Shown: piece after piece, positions 33,376 to 45,399 of the stretch | Numbering within the stretch: position 1 is the stretch's first letter | How the letters are laid out: every line of letters begins with the position of its first letter | Assembly (NCBI GenBank): GCA_007922195.1 | Contig: ML682008.1 | Span: 7,903,143-7,967,142, forward strand | Source: Podocnemis expansa | Lineage: Eukaryota > Chordata > Testudines > Podocnemididae | DNA: 64,000 bases | Direction: 5' to 3' | Translations under genes and position numbers: made by a program | The notes under the pieces: generated by a model | Databases searched by the model: none | What the model was told of the DNA's origin: nothing | Seen by the model: only the letters and a program-made list of their open reading frames with translations

Positions 33376-33777
33376 GCTGTGTTCACACACAGGGGGTTAT
33401 TTCGATACGGTTGTTTCGAAACAACTTGTATCGAAATAACACCTTATTTCGAAATAATTTAATTCGAATTAACAGTTTGTTAATTTGAATTAAGGAAAAA
33501 AGCTCAAAGCGAAATAGCAGATTCAGGCAACAGTTATTTCGAAAGAAGTCACCGTTGTTTCGAAACAACGTGTTCGCATGGTGTTGTTTCAAAACAATTG
33601 TTTTGAAACAATGTTGTTTCATCCCCGCATGGGGTTTAACTTGTTTCGAAACAATGCCATAGTTTCGAAACAACAGGTCCCGTTGTTTCGAAACAACCGT
33701 GCATCATGTGAACAGCCTAAATCTTATTTTGAAACAACCTCTGTTGTTTCGAAATAAGAGGGCTGTGTGAACACAGC
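33376..33777. mobile_element. MITE built of TTCGAA palindromes
   Basis: Ends 'gctgtgttcacaca' and 'tgtgtgaacacagc' are inverted repeats flanked by catgg on both sides (33371-33375 and 33778-33782), a likely 5-bp target duplication. The interior is a chain of about eleven palindromic motifs near gttgtttcgaaacaac; two are perfect (33554-33569 and 33682-33697). No coding capacity. The transposase class is not evident. Confidence 0.85.
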
Positions 33778-34696
33778 CATGGAGTGTAGTGATGGGCTGG
33801 AGGGAAGTGCCTGTCTTCCAGCCTCCCAGCTCTGAGTTATTCCCGCTTCCAGCTGCAGTGGCAACTCACACCGCTGCTGTTCTCCCTTCCCCTCCCAAGG
33901 CCAGTGGCAGATTGAGTAGTAGCCAGAGCACTGCTACCACTCCGCCACCTTCCCAGCTCTGGCTGAACTTGGGAGGCAAGCAAAGTGGCGGCAGCACTCT
34001 CGACACAGCGCAAGCCGCTGTGGGACTTGTGAGAGGGAGGGAACGCGGCAGCAGCGCTCCGGCTACAGTGCGAGCCACTGCTGAAGCAGGGAAGGGGAGT
34101 AGAGCCCAGCTACATCTCTCTATCTGGGGTAGGGAACAGGTCACTCCCCCTTCCAAGCCCCACTTCTCATCCTCCCCTCCACTTGTTGCCCTCTGTGAGT
34201 GGTTGTATGTGGCCTTGTGGCTCTCAGGCCAAAAACTTTGCCCACCCCTGCCTTAGAAGAAGGTTGTATGCACCTCCCTGTTTTTGTAAACCTGCAGAAG
34301 CAAAGGGCTTTGACCAGACTATATGCCTAAATAAGCAAGCAGTAAAGTACAGTAACATTAGGGCTTCGGTTTACATTGATAGAAGCCAGGAATTTGTGAG
34401 AGGAGACTGAAAAACTGTTTTTTCACCGAGGTTTTGTATCTCACATTTTATCTAAAATTGCTTGCTGCTGTAATTGCCCTCTGACATAGGGCGGTGCTAA
34501 GTCAGGACAATGGCACCCTAGACAAAAATTCTGCTCTGTTCCATCAGTGTGTAACTCTCCTGATTCCAGTGTCATTTCAGTGGATTCACACTAGGGTAAT
34601 TCAGACAGTATCTGACACTGTGCTAAGCATTCGGCAGCCACATAGAGAGACCCATGTGCTGCTTTATGCAGCTTATGTACAGAAGTCTGATCCTTA

Positions 34697-34872
34697 CAGT
34701 AGTTCTCAACCTTTTGCAGGTCATGACACACTTAGTGGCATATCACGACCCTACAGGACACACCAACCCCCCCCCCAGGCCAAATCCAGCCATCTCCTTG
34801 GCTTTCTACTCTACACTTACAGTTTTGTGGCAACACAGTAATGTGTCCCAACACAGTGGTTGAGAACCACTG
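34697..34872. mobile_element. hAT-type element, CAGTGGTTCTCAACC family
   Basis: 'cagtagttctcaacc' to 'ggttgagaaccactg'. The interior matches 13807-13977 ('gacacacttagtggcatatc'). The target duplication is not recognisable. Confidence 0.85.
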
Positions 34873-34892
34873 CCTGTAAGAACTCCATATAC

Positions 34893-34945
34893 CAGGGGTG
34901 GACAAAACTGGCTCACAGCTAGGCTCCAGGAATTTTACTTTTGTT
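34893..34945 (+). mobile_element. hAT terminal fragment
   Basis: 'caggggtggacaaaactggc' resembles a hAT 5-prime end (compare 61810 and 34250). No partner end is found. Confidence 0.45.
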
Positions 34946-35065
34946 CACCAGATGATGTTCCTCCATTACATTTCTGCAGTGGAGCTAGGCAACAGACTAC
35001 TAAAACTGGTTGCCATGGTGATGAGAAACATGCATTTGTCAAGGCCTGCTATATATCTAACACCT

Positions 35066-35168
35066 TAAAACCGGTCTTTTCAAAGGAGACTAAGGGAGTT
35101 AGGCACCCAGTCTCAATGTATTTCAAAGAGATTTGAACACCTAACTCCTTTGAAGATCTTAGCCAAAA
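35066..35168. mobile_element. MITE E, copy 2
   Basis: 'aaaccggtcttttcaaagga' with 'gggagttaggcacc' faces 'aacacctaactcctttgaag' with atcttagcc. Foldback layout as at 19003-19160. Confidence 0.7.
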
Positions 35169-36205
35169 CCATTAAATTCCTCATAGGTGACTCAAATTAG
35201 AAAAATACAACTCAGACTCATTTAATACTTAGTGGAGAATCCAAAAACATACCATTCCAAAAGGTGTTTTTTATTTGCCTTGGTTTGTGCTCATTAGTGG
35301 ATTATCAATAGAAAGCCCACTTCAGAATGGAAAATATAGAGCGTTCAACTCAACCCTGAATTTCTTATTTAGGTCAATGGAATAGTGCCAGATTTAAGAA
35401 AGGGCTGATTTTGTGCCTTGGTGTTGTTTTAACATTTTCCTTCCTTCAGTTAATCAATTTATTTTAATGTGAAATAAATCTCTCCTCTGAGTATTTATGT
35501 GATCCTTGGGGCATGTAACCTCTTTCTGTTCTGTGTTTGAAAGCTTACAATCAAGCATTAGTAAAGTATAATAAGGAGTGAAGATATCCATGATTAAATA
35601 GGACAGAAAATGATAAGGTTCTCAGGAGAGGGTTTCTTGTGATTTGGTAGTTTAAAGATGTTTAATTGAAAAATGCCATATATTTAAAGTTTTTATAAAC
35701 AGATGATGCTTAACTGAGCAGCATTTAATACAGGATGTCATTCAATGTAAAGGGATTTCCAAATGCATGGCTTTCTTGTTAGCTTAAAAAAAAAATCACG
35801 TGATATATTCCTTATGACCTTTTCCCTTGAAATAATGTGCATTCAGTGTGCAACTGTTTTTTTCTTTTATAACGTCATATTTTTACAAATTTTATTTTTA
35901 ACTGGGGTATTTATAGACAAAAATTAATATAAAGTACAAAGGTGTATATGTTTTGGATGTAGTTTCTTATACAAAAGTAAAAACAAAGGTGTTTTTAATG
36001 CAATAACTAACAATATACACAGCTACAAGATTCAGTAGTTTTGTATATAAATACATCCATTGGTATTTGGCACAGTTTTTTTACACTGATAGGTCCACAA
36101 ATAGTTGTTACATACTGATTTGTTGGTTATTTGGTAGGTTTCTGGTACTTGAGTAAAGAAGGGAAGGCACCAATTTGCTTCTTTGGGCACTCGAAATACC
36201 TTTAG
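35169..36205. other. unique AT-rich sequence
   Basis: No repeat or gene recognised. An 85-residue minus frame at 36032-36289 overlaps the next MIR and is not taken as coding. Confidence 0.35.
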
Positions 36206-36209
36206 AAAT

Positions 36210-36335
36210 CTGGTCCAAGTGACCTGCTCAAGATCTGTGCAGGAAGGAACAGAATCTAGAGTCTTAGTCAAATCAAGTGCCTCAACCACAAGTCCGTCCT
36301 TCCTTTCCTTTACTCACTATTGGGGTCTTTCTGCA
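36210..36335 (+). repeat. MIR-type SINE fragment
   Basis: 'ccaagtgacctgctcaagat', 'ctgtgcaggaaggaacagaa' and 'agtgcctcaaccacaagtcc' followed by gtccttcctttcc follow the MIR core. Confidence 0.65.
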
Positions 36336-39300
36336 CCTTTAGGCACCATAATGCCTTTAAAAAGCTGACCTTAATCCTGCTGACTCTGTTCCCCATTGGC
36401 AGCATTAATACAAAAAATAATAACACATGACAGAAAATAACATTTCCCACACGGGAGTGGTGAGGGTTAGTTCACTGGTGAATGCATTATGTTCAGGTGC
36501 CACCTTGGTGATGGCCAGGTCTGTGTACAGAGAGATGGAGTTGTTAATAATTGAGTATGGATCTGAAGTGAGTGGCAAAGCTCCTGTTAATTTCAGTGAT
36601 ACTGAATCAGGCCCTAGAAGAGTTAGCATGCACTACGGTTTTAGCTCACGGTTACTGTTGTCTCCTTGGTCTTTATGTTTTATTATAAGTAATCGATTGG
36701 CTCTTAAACAATCTTACCTCAAAATCCTAACCAAAGCTTTGATCTTTTCTATGTCTTATATTTCTCATGTTTTGTTTAGCTACCTTGTAATTGTAGGTTT
36801 TTCTCTCGGGAGCCATAGTGCAAGCAATATATTCCTGTCCTTTATCTAAGCACAGTTTATATTGAAGTTTTTCTGTAACAGGTTATAAAATATGTGTGAC
36901 CAGATATTTAGATCTAGGACACCCCTAGAAAATTTAATTCTTTCCCTTCCAACAAGATTAGGGCTTCTGGAATTAATTTTGTTGGGGATTATGATAATAT
37001 TGAAGTAATGTGCTGACTTTGCGTTAGAATTTTTTCCTGAATGGGGGTTAGAGGGACAGGGACATTTTGGAAGGTATCTGAACAAAAGGCCACTTCTACA
37101 TTATTTTGAAATTTTGCTTCCGATTTTCCTTTGTAATGTGATTTACCTGTTTCTTTATTATACCTGCCTGCCTTTCTGAGTTTTGGCACGTCATTTTCAT
37201 ATTTGGCTGTGCGTTTCTGTCTGGTGCATTCTGGAGTACAGGTGGCTGTTGCAGCTGAAGATAGTTATAAAATCAGGGTTGAAATCCTGGCCTCACTGAA
37301 GTCAATAGGAATTTTGCCTTTCACTCCAGATCTTTGTTGTTGGCTGAGTTGTTCAAACACTTTCAGGTCTGAACCTGAAAGACCTGATGTAGATGAGTAA
37401 CTTCATTTTTGTTCCCACCTTGCTGTGGTGTCAAGGATGGGGCAAGAAAATGTTCATAGCCAATTTGTTCTTTTATGTGTTTCCAAATTAAGGTGTTTTT
37501 ATACTACATGAGAGTTGAGATTACTGCTTTGATCTTTCAGTTATATATGAAGAATGTTGACTTTCATGATGAACCTGGAAGGGCCTTTTTTCCCCTACCT
37601 GTACAAGTAGTGTTTGGTATCTGGTATTTAGTTTATTGGCTGCTTTTAACTGCATTGTTTGAAATTCTGGACTACCAGTCCATTGTTTTCTTTTCTCTCA
37701 TTCAGGAGCTTGTATGTGATTCTGTTCTTTAGCTCTCCTTGAAATGAATTTGGAACACTATGCTTATTGGGTGTATTGCGGTGATTCCAGAAAAGGAACA
37801 GGAATCTTGGCAGGACATCTATTTAAAAGAATCCTGTTCTGTGTGTCAGAGTTAGAAGAAGAATTGGTCACCTGTTCAAACAAATAAAAATATGAACAAA
37901 CTGAAGTAGGCTTTTGACTTATACAGACTTTGGGACAAAAATCTGCTTTCAGTTAAGCTAGTGTAAATTTAGAGTACATCCACTGGCATCTATGGATTTA
38001 TAGAAGTGACTGAAAACAGATTTTAGTCCACTTTGTACAGCTGTTTTTCAAGATACCAAAAGCCCTGATAACTCCCTGAAGTTCAGAGATCCTAGATTGC
38101 TGAAGGTGAATATTGTCTTATTGTGGCTTCTGTCTTCAGTATGTTTATTTTTCAGCCAGAGGTTAGGCTGAATTCTTGTATTGGATAAGGGCACTGAAAG
38201 CCCTCAGGTATTTGGTTTTGATGTATAGCAGAATGTTACCTGCAAGAAAAAACAATTTAGTTTCTTGCTCACTCTATATTTATGACTTATAGTTCTCAGT
38301 TATTATGTAACAAAATGCCCAGGGTGAAACAGAGTAGGGAAGAAAAGGCATTCTTATCCATTTCTCTGTTAGAGAGGAAAAGGATCTGAATAAACCACAC
38401 ACCAGAACTGAATTAATCTCTGGATCCATATTCCTGAACTTCTGCACACAAACATGTCCATTTCACCCTGTCTAATGCTTTCTGTCATCCATCCATGGGG
38501 ACAAGAGGCTTACTAGCTTCCTAAGAGCAGTAACTCATTTTCATTTTTATTCAGCCTTCCATAAAGCACCAAAACAGATGACATTGTGGACCTCAGGGAT
38601 GTGTTGTTCCAGTTCATAGCCAATAATCCGAATTAAAAGAATAGTTTAATTTAAAAAAGTGACCTAGTGTTACTGAGTGTAGCAAACCTAACTCTGAAAG
38701 GAACAGACTTGCATCAAAACTGGTAGAATAACATGGACCAGGAACTGAGCTCAAAGTTGAGTATTTGTGTGCTAGCAGATAAAAAAAGGAGTTGTGTATG
38801 AGAAGCATTTGCCTGAGGCTGGTGTTTTTAATAACATTATCTGGAAACAAGGCAGCAACATGTAATTATTTTGCACTCCAAACAGAATTCAAACTCTCTC
38901 TTGTCAGATTTAGTTAAAAAACATCTTCCTTACTGAGACAGCACAGACACTAGAGTAATAGGACTTCAGAAGTACACGTGGGCGGCTACGTCTTGCATGC
39001 CAGATGTCAGCTTCGAACAAATTTTTATGGTTGTTATAAACTCTTGATTAGGAATTTCAGATACAAATGGTCGCATACCCTCACATTCTGTGGTGATAGA
39101 AAGCTCCACTATCAGTTAACTTGAACTTAATTTTAATTAATAAGTTGGTTAACTTCTGATCAAAGACAATAAATAAAATGCAGGCCAGCATACAACAGTA
39201 ACAGGATTATGTCCACCAAAATTATCCAAGATCTTTCTTGACTACAAATTCCATATCAGATAGACCTACCGAGGTGAAAGGCGGATTTATAATATAAAGC

Positions 39301-40347
39301 TCCTTCTTCCCTCCCACAAATATTCTGCACCATTGCTCAGTATTAAGGATTGTAATTTTGCATATTTCAGTTTTAGTTTCCATCTGCATTTGTAGGTCTT
39401 ATTGCCTTCCACTGGACTTATGGGTACTGGGCTGTCCTGAACATTAGGGTCTGCAGGCTAAATTTGCAAAATTGTCGACTAATTTTGGGAAAGGCACCAG
39501 ACTTAATTTTTGTAGATGCTAACCACCTCACTGATTTTAGTTGGCATTGTGAGTGATCAATATTGCTAAATATGAAAACCCAAGGTGTGTCAGGTTGGGC
39601 ACCCCATCTTAGAGAACACTCTTGAAAATGTCCTCAATTCTCTCTGCAGCGGTATTCTGGAAAGGGCCCAGATTATAAAGGGTGGAGTGTCTTAAACAGG
39701 CAAATAAATAAGTAAACAAAGATGCCATATTCAGCTCTGGTGGCTTTCAGTAAAATTATTTGACTTTTGCAAATTGATGTGCTTGTAGAAAGAGCTGACT
39801 GGACAGTTTTGGTGACTATAGTTTTCCATCTGCAGATCACACCCAGTTTCTCCAGCAGCAGCAGCAGAAGCATGGCCTTCCTTACACCGTAACTAATATG
39901 GCTGAACTGTGACTAGGAAGGGTCACTTGGCAGCTTTTCTGATCTGGTTGTTGTTCCACAGATACAGTAACCGAAGTGAAACAGCCAACCTCTTTTCATG
40001 TCTGCCACTCAGTAGATGCCAACAGCTCTTGTTCACTGCCAGCTAAGGCTAAGTTTGGACATTAGAATTTAGAGTGAGGAAACACAAGATGAATTACAAA
40101 ACAAAACACAAGATGAGGCAGGAATATACAAACTGTGCTTCAGAGATGACTTGGAATATTGTGAGAAAAAATATTAAGAGTCAAAGACCAGGTGAGTGTG
40201 AGTTTCTGGTTTGCAGTGGGACTCTAGTGTTCAGAGTCTCACTTCCTGCAGGAGGAACATGGGGACAATTTTTCATGAGCAGGTGAATTTTTTTGTATTT
40301 GCAGATCCTGTAGCCTGGATGATTTGTGGGTGCGGTCTGAAACTTAG
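36336..40347. other. longest unique stretch, no gene recognised
   Basis: Four kilobases of AT-rich DNA nearly free of repeats. Frames such as 36427-36849 (140 codons) and 37475-37732 have no domain. 'gttgaaatcctggcctcact' with gaagtcaatagg at 37275-37310 is a dispersed old motif. The low repeat load makes this a reasonable place to look for conserved non-coding elements. Confidence 0.4.
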
Positions 40348-40634
40348 CCCTAGTGTACACTCGGGGCTTTTTTTGGCAGCAGTCAACCACCAGTTATGCA
40401 AGGAATGTAAAATCCCCTGCATAACCAGTGGTGATTTTTTAAGCCGCCGGTATATATCAGGGGAAGGCTGACCACAGATCGCTTGCGGTTGGCTTTCCCC
40501 TACGCCCCCACCCTCCAGGACTTCTGGGGTTGGCTTTCGGGAGCCATGTGGCAGGTTCATAGTTGCCGCAATCTGCTCCTGGAAGGGTGAACTGACAGTG
40601 GCGAATTTGCCACCGTCAGTATAGACGTACCCTT
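40348..40634 (+). mobile_element. MITE family C, forward copy
   Basis: 'ccctagtgtacactcggggc' to 'gtcagtatagacgtaccctt'. Shares 'accagttatgcaaggaatgt', 'tatatatcaggggaaggctg' and 'tggcgaatttgccaccgtca' with the 63086 copy. Confidence 0.8.
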
Positions 40635-41179
40635 AGATATTTAAGGGGCACTCACAGCAGATACAAAAAAGGGAGGCCGAATGATGGCTGAGAAGAATCT
40701 TTGACTCACAGTGAAAAGTCTAGTTGATTTTATCTACACAGACTGCAGTGGGAGCAGCTTCAGGCCTTAAGATTCAGGGGTCTGGGTTTGTCTCCATGTC
40801 TGAATCTTGATTGTCTCATGTCTCACGCACATTAAAAATCACTCTTAATTTCAAAGGAGTGCAGGAGAAAAAGTGACATGGTTTTGTGAGCTGCATTAAA
40901 GAAATGGCCAGGCTCTTCCTCACAAGAATAAGTCAGGGAAGTATTGCTAAGCTCTGTCAGTGTCTGTATGGCCTCACAATATGCATTTTAAACTCCATTT
41001 ATAACTCCATGGTGGAAATTTGCTCCAAGCTACAATTTCAGAGCTTCTGCCCAGGAGAATTCAGTTTAAATAGTTTGACTATCTTAAAATTACGTGAGTT
41101 AAAAGAATGCAGATGTGTACAATGTTTGAGACAGTATATATTTTAGAGGAGAATTTTTTTTAGACATGGTATATTTAAA

Positions 41180-41395
41180 GTTGAGAGCACAGAGCTGGGA
41201 GCCAGGAACAGAATTCTCTCTTTGATTCTTACGTTTAGTCCTCTTTTGGCCTAGCAGTAGGTGAGTTAGTCAGCTTGTCTTAATTTCCCATGTGCAAATT
41301 GAGGCTGAAACCTATCTCCCATGGGTGTTGTGAAGATTCATTTTGTTGATAAGCTGCAAAGTCCTAATGTATCTGAGAAGTGGGTTTTATTTGTC
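41180..41395 (+). repeat. MIR-type SINE
   Basis: 'gagctgggagccaggaacag', 'gtgagttagtcagcttgtct', 'cccatgtgcaaattgaggct' and 'catgggtgttgtgaagattc' followed by gataagctgcaaagtcc match MIR in sense order. Confidence 0.7.
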
Positions 41396-41884
41396 ATGCA
41401 AGCAGAACTGGATGAGTTTTAATCATTTTCATTAATTGCTGGAACAAATAAGCCACTTGGAACCTGATTAAAATAAAGTTTCATATCTATGCAAAATTAG
41501 GCTTGATCCTGTTGACCCACATTCGTGTGTGTCACAACTGTGGGCCACTGCCTACTTACTTAGCTCTCTATTCCTCAGTTTAGAAAAGATGGGATTGATG
41601 GAAGAGCTTTTTCCTGTCCTGGAACTAGCTCCCTTCTACCTGCTCCTGATCATCTATGAATTCCTAGCATTGAGTCATGCAGCAAAGTGGGGTTCTGTTG
41701 CAGAGGGCAGGGTTTCAGGGTTAGGACTTCTGCTGACTGTCATGGGTAATATGTTATGTGATTTTACTTGTGTCATTGTAATTTGTGGCAGAGGTGCCTA
41801 GAACATGGGATAGGTGTTTCTTTTTTTCTTTTATTATTGCAGAAATCTAGAAAAGTGAATCAACTAAAAGATCCATGAGAATGC
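41396..41884. other. unique sequence
   Basis: A 90-residue frame at 41529-41801 looks leucine-rich but unlike any family I know. No supporting signals. Confidence 0.35.
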
Positions 41885-42167
41885 AAGAACAGCCATCCTG
41901 GATTTGTCCAGTGGTTCAGATAGTCCAGTATCCTGTCTTTAAACAATGGCTAATGCCAGATGCTTCAGAGGGAATGAACAGATCAGGGCAAATAGAGTGA
42001 TCCATCCTCTCTCATCTTTTTTTAAATGGGGCAACCAAAACTGCACATAATATTCAGCATGTGAGCATGTCATGGATTTGCATAGTGACATCATGATATT
42101 TATCCCTTTCCTAATGGTTGCTAACATTCTGTTAGCTTTTTTCGATAGCACTTCACACAGAGTGCAT

Positions 42168-42735
42168 GCTTGCAGCGGGAATGTCACTAATAAACCTTTG
42201 GGGCCCAGGCACTGCCTCTTCACAGGATTCCCCCTCCCTGCTGGCCTGATGCAGCCCCGCCCCCAGCCTCCCATCTGGTCCCACCACCACTGGCCCTGGG
42301 CGGGCCCAAGAGCACCAGCATCAGATGGGCCCAAAATCCAAACCCCAAGCAGGCCCAAGCTCCAGGAAAGCCTGAGCCCCGAATCCCAGCCAGTGCTGGG
42401 CCCATTCTCACCCCCACCAGCTCCCCTTTCCCTCCCCCTGCCTCTATGTAGCACCCCTTTCCCTCCTGCTTGCCCAGTAGTGGACCCCCACAGCAATTAC
42501 CCATACTGTGTGGTTCCACACCGCTGGGCAAAGAGGGAGAAATTTGAATTTCCCTCTTCTTCCACCCTGTACCACATGTCTCAGTGATGTGATGCAGGGT
42601 GGGACAACTCCTCTCCTGCTGAGCTCTTCTCCTAGGCAGGCACAGGAGCTTGAGAGAGAGACTCGGGGCACTGGCTGGCACACATGATGCCCCTGCACCC
42701 CCTTCCCCCATGCGACCAGTGCCAGTGATGCCTGT
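42168..42735. mobile_element. GC-rich insertion in CR1
   Basis: A 570-bp block absent from the CR1 layout on either side. It is C-rich (proline-rich frames on the plus strand at 42072-42587). No terminal repeat or target duplication is obvious, so the class is unknown. The long frames over it on both strands run into CR1 sequence and are artefacts. Confidence 0.5.
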
Positions 42736-43058
42736 GGTTTTCTAGAAACTATCCACACTGACTCCAAGATCTTTCTTGAGTGGTACAGCTTACTTAGAAC
42801 CCATTCCTTGTATGTGTAGTTTGCTTTATGTTGTCCAGTGTGCATTGCTTTGCACTTACCAACACTGAATTTCATCTGCCATTTTGTTGCCTAGTCACCC
42901 AGCTTTGTGAGATCCCTTTGTAACTATTCACAGCCAGCTTTGTGTTTAATTATCTTGAGTTATTTTATATCATCTATAAAGTTTGACACTTCACTGGTTG
43001 CCCATTTTCCAGAACTTTTAGAAATACATTGAACAAGGATTGGTCCCACTACAAATCC

Positions 43059-43256
43059 TTACGGGACACCACTGTTTACCTCTCTCCATTCTGAAAACTG
43101 ACCATTTATTCCTGCCCTTTGTTTCCTGTCATTTAACCAGTTACTGATCCATGAGAAGTTCTTCTCTCTTACCCCATGACTGCTTACTTTGGCTAAGAGC
43201 TGGCGGTCTGGGACCTTTTCAAAGGCTTTTGGAAAGTTTAAGTACATTGTATTCAA
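43059..43256 (-). pseudogene. CR1 reverse transcriptase remnant
   Basis: 65 codons of the RT domain of the antisense CR1. 'YLNFPKAFEKVP' at residues 5-16 corresponds to the first catalytic block (usually DFSKAFD), where the first aspartate is now N and the second E. The frame ends right after SGVP at residues 62-65, the start of the SGVPQGS-type block. The YADD block is missing. Clearly dead. Confidence 0.85.
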
Positions 43257-43514
43257 TGGATTGCTATGATGGGGTGCACAAATCCCACACTGGCCTGAAG
43301 GGATTAAAGGGCAATATTGGTCTCATGTAGCTCCAACCCCGAGACCTGGAGAGCATATTCAAACTGGAGAAGAAGTTGAAAAGGGAGAAACTCAATTCAG
43401 AAGGGAGACTCAAGGAGGGAAGAAAGACCTGCCACAAGGTCTTTTGGACTAGAGTACTGAAGAAGCCTCCATGAGAGGAATAAGAGTAGGATTCCTTGAG
43501 GAATCTATTTTGAA

Positions 43515-43645
43515 GCACTTCGAGGAGAGCAAGGACGAAGTCTGGGGTGGGATGATTTAGCTGGGGTTGGTCCTGCTTTGAGGAGGAGGGTGGTCTAGAT
43601 GTCCACATGAAGTCCCTTCCAACTGTAATCTTCTGTTACTCTACA
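43515..43645 (+). mobile_element. CR1 3-prime tail, sense
   Basis: 'atttagctggggttggtcct' and 'gctttgaggaggagggtggt' followed by ctagatgtccac and 'agtcccttccaactgtaatc'. The preceding 43263-43514 is not recognised. Confidence 0.75.
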
Positions 43646-43865
43646 GTGATCAAGAACAGTCAGCAGGGATTCACCAAAGCCAACTCATGGCTGACCGACA
43701 TGATTGCCTTCTGTCATGAGATGACTGGTCTGTGAATGTTGATAAAGTAGTAGATGTGATACAGCCTCACTTTTTCGTAAAGCTTTCAGTATGGTTTCCC
43801 ACAGTATCTTTGCCAGCATGTTCCTGAGGTCCCTTCCCATCTTAATCTTCCATGCGGCTATGATA
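43646..43865 (+). pseudogene. LINE reverse transcriptase fragment joined to a 3-prime tail
   Basis: About 45 codons in a plus frame read QGFTKANSWLTDMIAFCHEM and continue through stops and shifts to KAFSMVSH, the segment around the first RT block. It passes directly to 'gaggtcccttcccatctta', a CR1-like 3-prime end, so the second half of RT is deleted. Confidence 0.65.
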
Positions 43866-44349
43866 CATGGAGCTTGACTGGAACTGAAGCTTTAAGTTGT
43901 CCTTTCCTTTTCTTTCGCTTTTATGGTGGATTTCTAGCTGAGAGAGAGTAGCAAATGGCAGGAAGTGACTCAGGGTGGGTTACTCAGAGAATAGGTTGCC
44001 AGACACTGTTGAACCTGTTAGGACCCTGGGTCAGAGGCTGGTTGGGGGTGGCACGCTCCTCTACCAACTGCCCTTGGTGCAGGGGACACACAAACCTCAT
44101 GCCCAACTCACACCCCTGCTGATTTGAAGAGGGAATGGACTGGGAGATTTTCCTGCTGGGAGGTGACACAAGGCACACGACCCACTAGGCTAGCTAGTCT
44201 GCAAGGGACTTAGTTACAATCTCCCTTGTCCACATGTTTGTTTGACACCTTGAGGAATTTGGACTGAGTGGGAAAGCAAAGCATTATTTCCGCTATAAGA
44301 AGCCACATTGACTCATTCCACCTCCAGGGAGGGTTACTTTGAGGACTCA

Positions 44350-44605
44350 GAGGATTACTCCCATGTTCGTTGATGTGTCTGATAATTCTGTTCTTTGCTA
44401 TAGTTTCAGTCAGTTTGCCTGGTATGAAGGTTAGGTTTACCAGACTGCAAATGCTGGGATCACTTCTGGAGAACTGGTATTACATTAGCTATCACCAGTC
44501 ATCTGGTACAGCAGCTGATTTAAGCCATAGATCACATACCAGAACAGGCTTTTCTGTAGTTTTGTGTTTGAGTTCCTTCAGATTCTTTAGGTGAATGCCA
44601 GTGGT
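44350..44605 (-). mobile_element. CR1 antisense, upstream RT part
   Basis: 'tctgataattctgttctttg', 'ctatagtttcagtcagtttg', 'gcaaatgctgggatcacttc' and 'tttgagttccttcagattct' are the next CR1 block going 5-prime in the element. It is separated from 43262 by about 1.1 kb that includes sense CR1 pieces. Confidence 0.8.
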
Positions 44606-45392
44606 AGAGCCCTCCATGCATATAAAAATATGGATGTATATCCATGAGCATCAACTTCTGTCCAACCTGCAGTGCATACTCCCTGCTTTACCCATATCAA
44701 CACTGTGGCAGCAGCCTTGGATCACCAATCAGCTGTTTGGCAACATCTCCTCACCACTGCCAACTATCAGCTATTGTACCGCCAGCCAGCCCCTCAACAG
44801 CTGACTGGCAGCCAGCCCCAAGCCTCTACTGAATCCCTGATCAGAGAGTGGAGAACATGGGAGTCAGGGCTGATGGGGGCGGGTAGAGAGTAGAAGAAAA
44901 GGGATCTGGGTTTCCAGAGAGGTTGGGCTTTCCACAGGCTAAGGGGGTGGGGAGGTGGGGCTCCTTTCAGTGTCGTGTGCTCCCCAGCCCAGACTCTCTT
45001 GCTTGCTGCTGCCCCTGCTAAGGTGGAGCTGGCTCTGGGCCCCAGCCATCATTCCCTGTTTTCCCAGGATGCCCCTATTATGAACTTGTCCTCTGCCGAT
45101 GGTGAGGATGACCCTGCTTGGAGGATCACAGGGCCTTCTCTAGGTGTCTGTATTCTTCCAAGGTTGCTGGCGGGAGTAGGCACCCTGTGGTTACCAGCCT
45201 AGAGTCCCTGCCAAAGAGTTGATCAGTGGTGAGCTCCAGGGGCCCCAGGATCCCACCTCTGGATCTTGAAGGATCGTAAAGGCTCTGAGCTGTAGACAGC
45301 ATCCCTAACTTTCAGATCCACACCCCATCCGCTATCCACTAAAAATGTGCCTCATACAAAATGGGTATCTGTGGATATACAGAGCTCTAAAC
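44606..45392. mobile_element. insertion in CR1, possible hAT
   Basis: 'agagccctccatgcatat' at the left and 'ggatatacagagctcta' at the right look like diverged inverted ends, and both carry atatccat/ggatat motifs. 47412-47450 ('gtagagctctgaatatctgc' ggatatg) is probably a terminal fragment of the same family. No duplication could be aligned. Confidence 0.45.
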
Positions 45393-45399
45393 ATCACAT

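Larger units (their letters stand above)
31830..34250. mobile_element. possible large hAT-like composite
   Basis: 'caggggtgtcaaaacgc' at the left and 'ctttgcccacccctg' at the right are hAT-type ends facing correctly. The flanks (gcctaaag and ccttagaa) do not match well, so these may be ends of two different copies. The interior includes a GC-rich stretch at 33783-34250 and the two elements listed next. Confidence 0.3.
41885..43262 (-). mobile_element. CR1 LINE, antisense 3-prime half
   Basis: The antisense CR1 signature starts at the 3-prime tail ('ggatttgtccagtggttcag', 'gtatcctgtctttaaacaat') and continues with 'actgcacataatattcagca', 'tgactccaagatctttcttg', 'aatttcatctgccattttgt' and 'cggtctgggaccttttcaa'. 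A GC-rich block at about 42168-42735 splits the sequence at gagtgcatg / gttttctagaa. Confidence 0.85.

Noticed and set aside
31830..34250. Single 2.4-kb hAT element
   Set aside because: Kept only as a low-confidence feature: the ends face correctly but the 8-bp flanks do not match.
33789..34256. 155-codon plus frame
   Set aside because: Lies in the GC-rich part of a hAT-like composite and ends over the hAT terminus; no domain.
36427..36849. 140-codon plus frame
   Set aside because: AT-rich, hydrophobic by composition, no family resemblance.
41939..42496. 185-codon minus-strand frame and overlapping plus frame 42072-42587
   Set aside because: Low-complexity, glycine- or proline-rich translation of a GC-rich insertion that runs on into CR1 DNA; open frames of this length on both strands are expected there.
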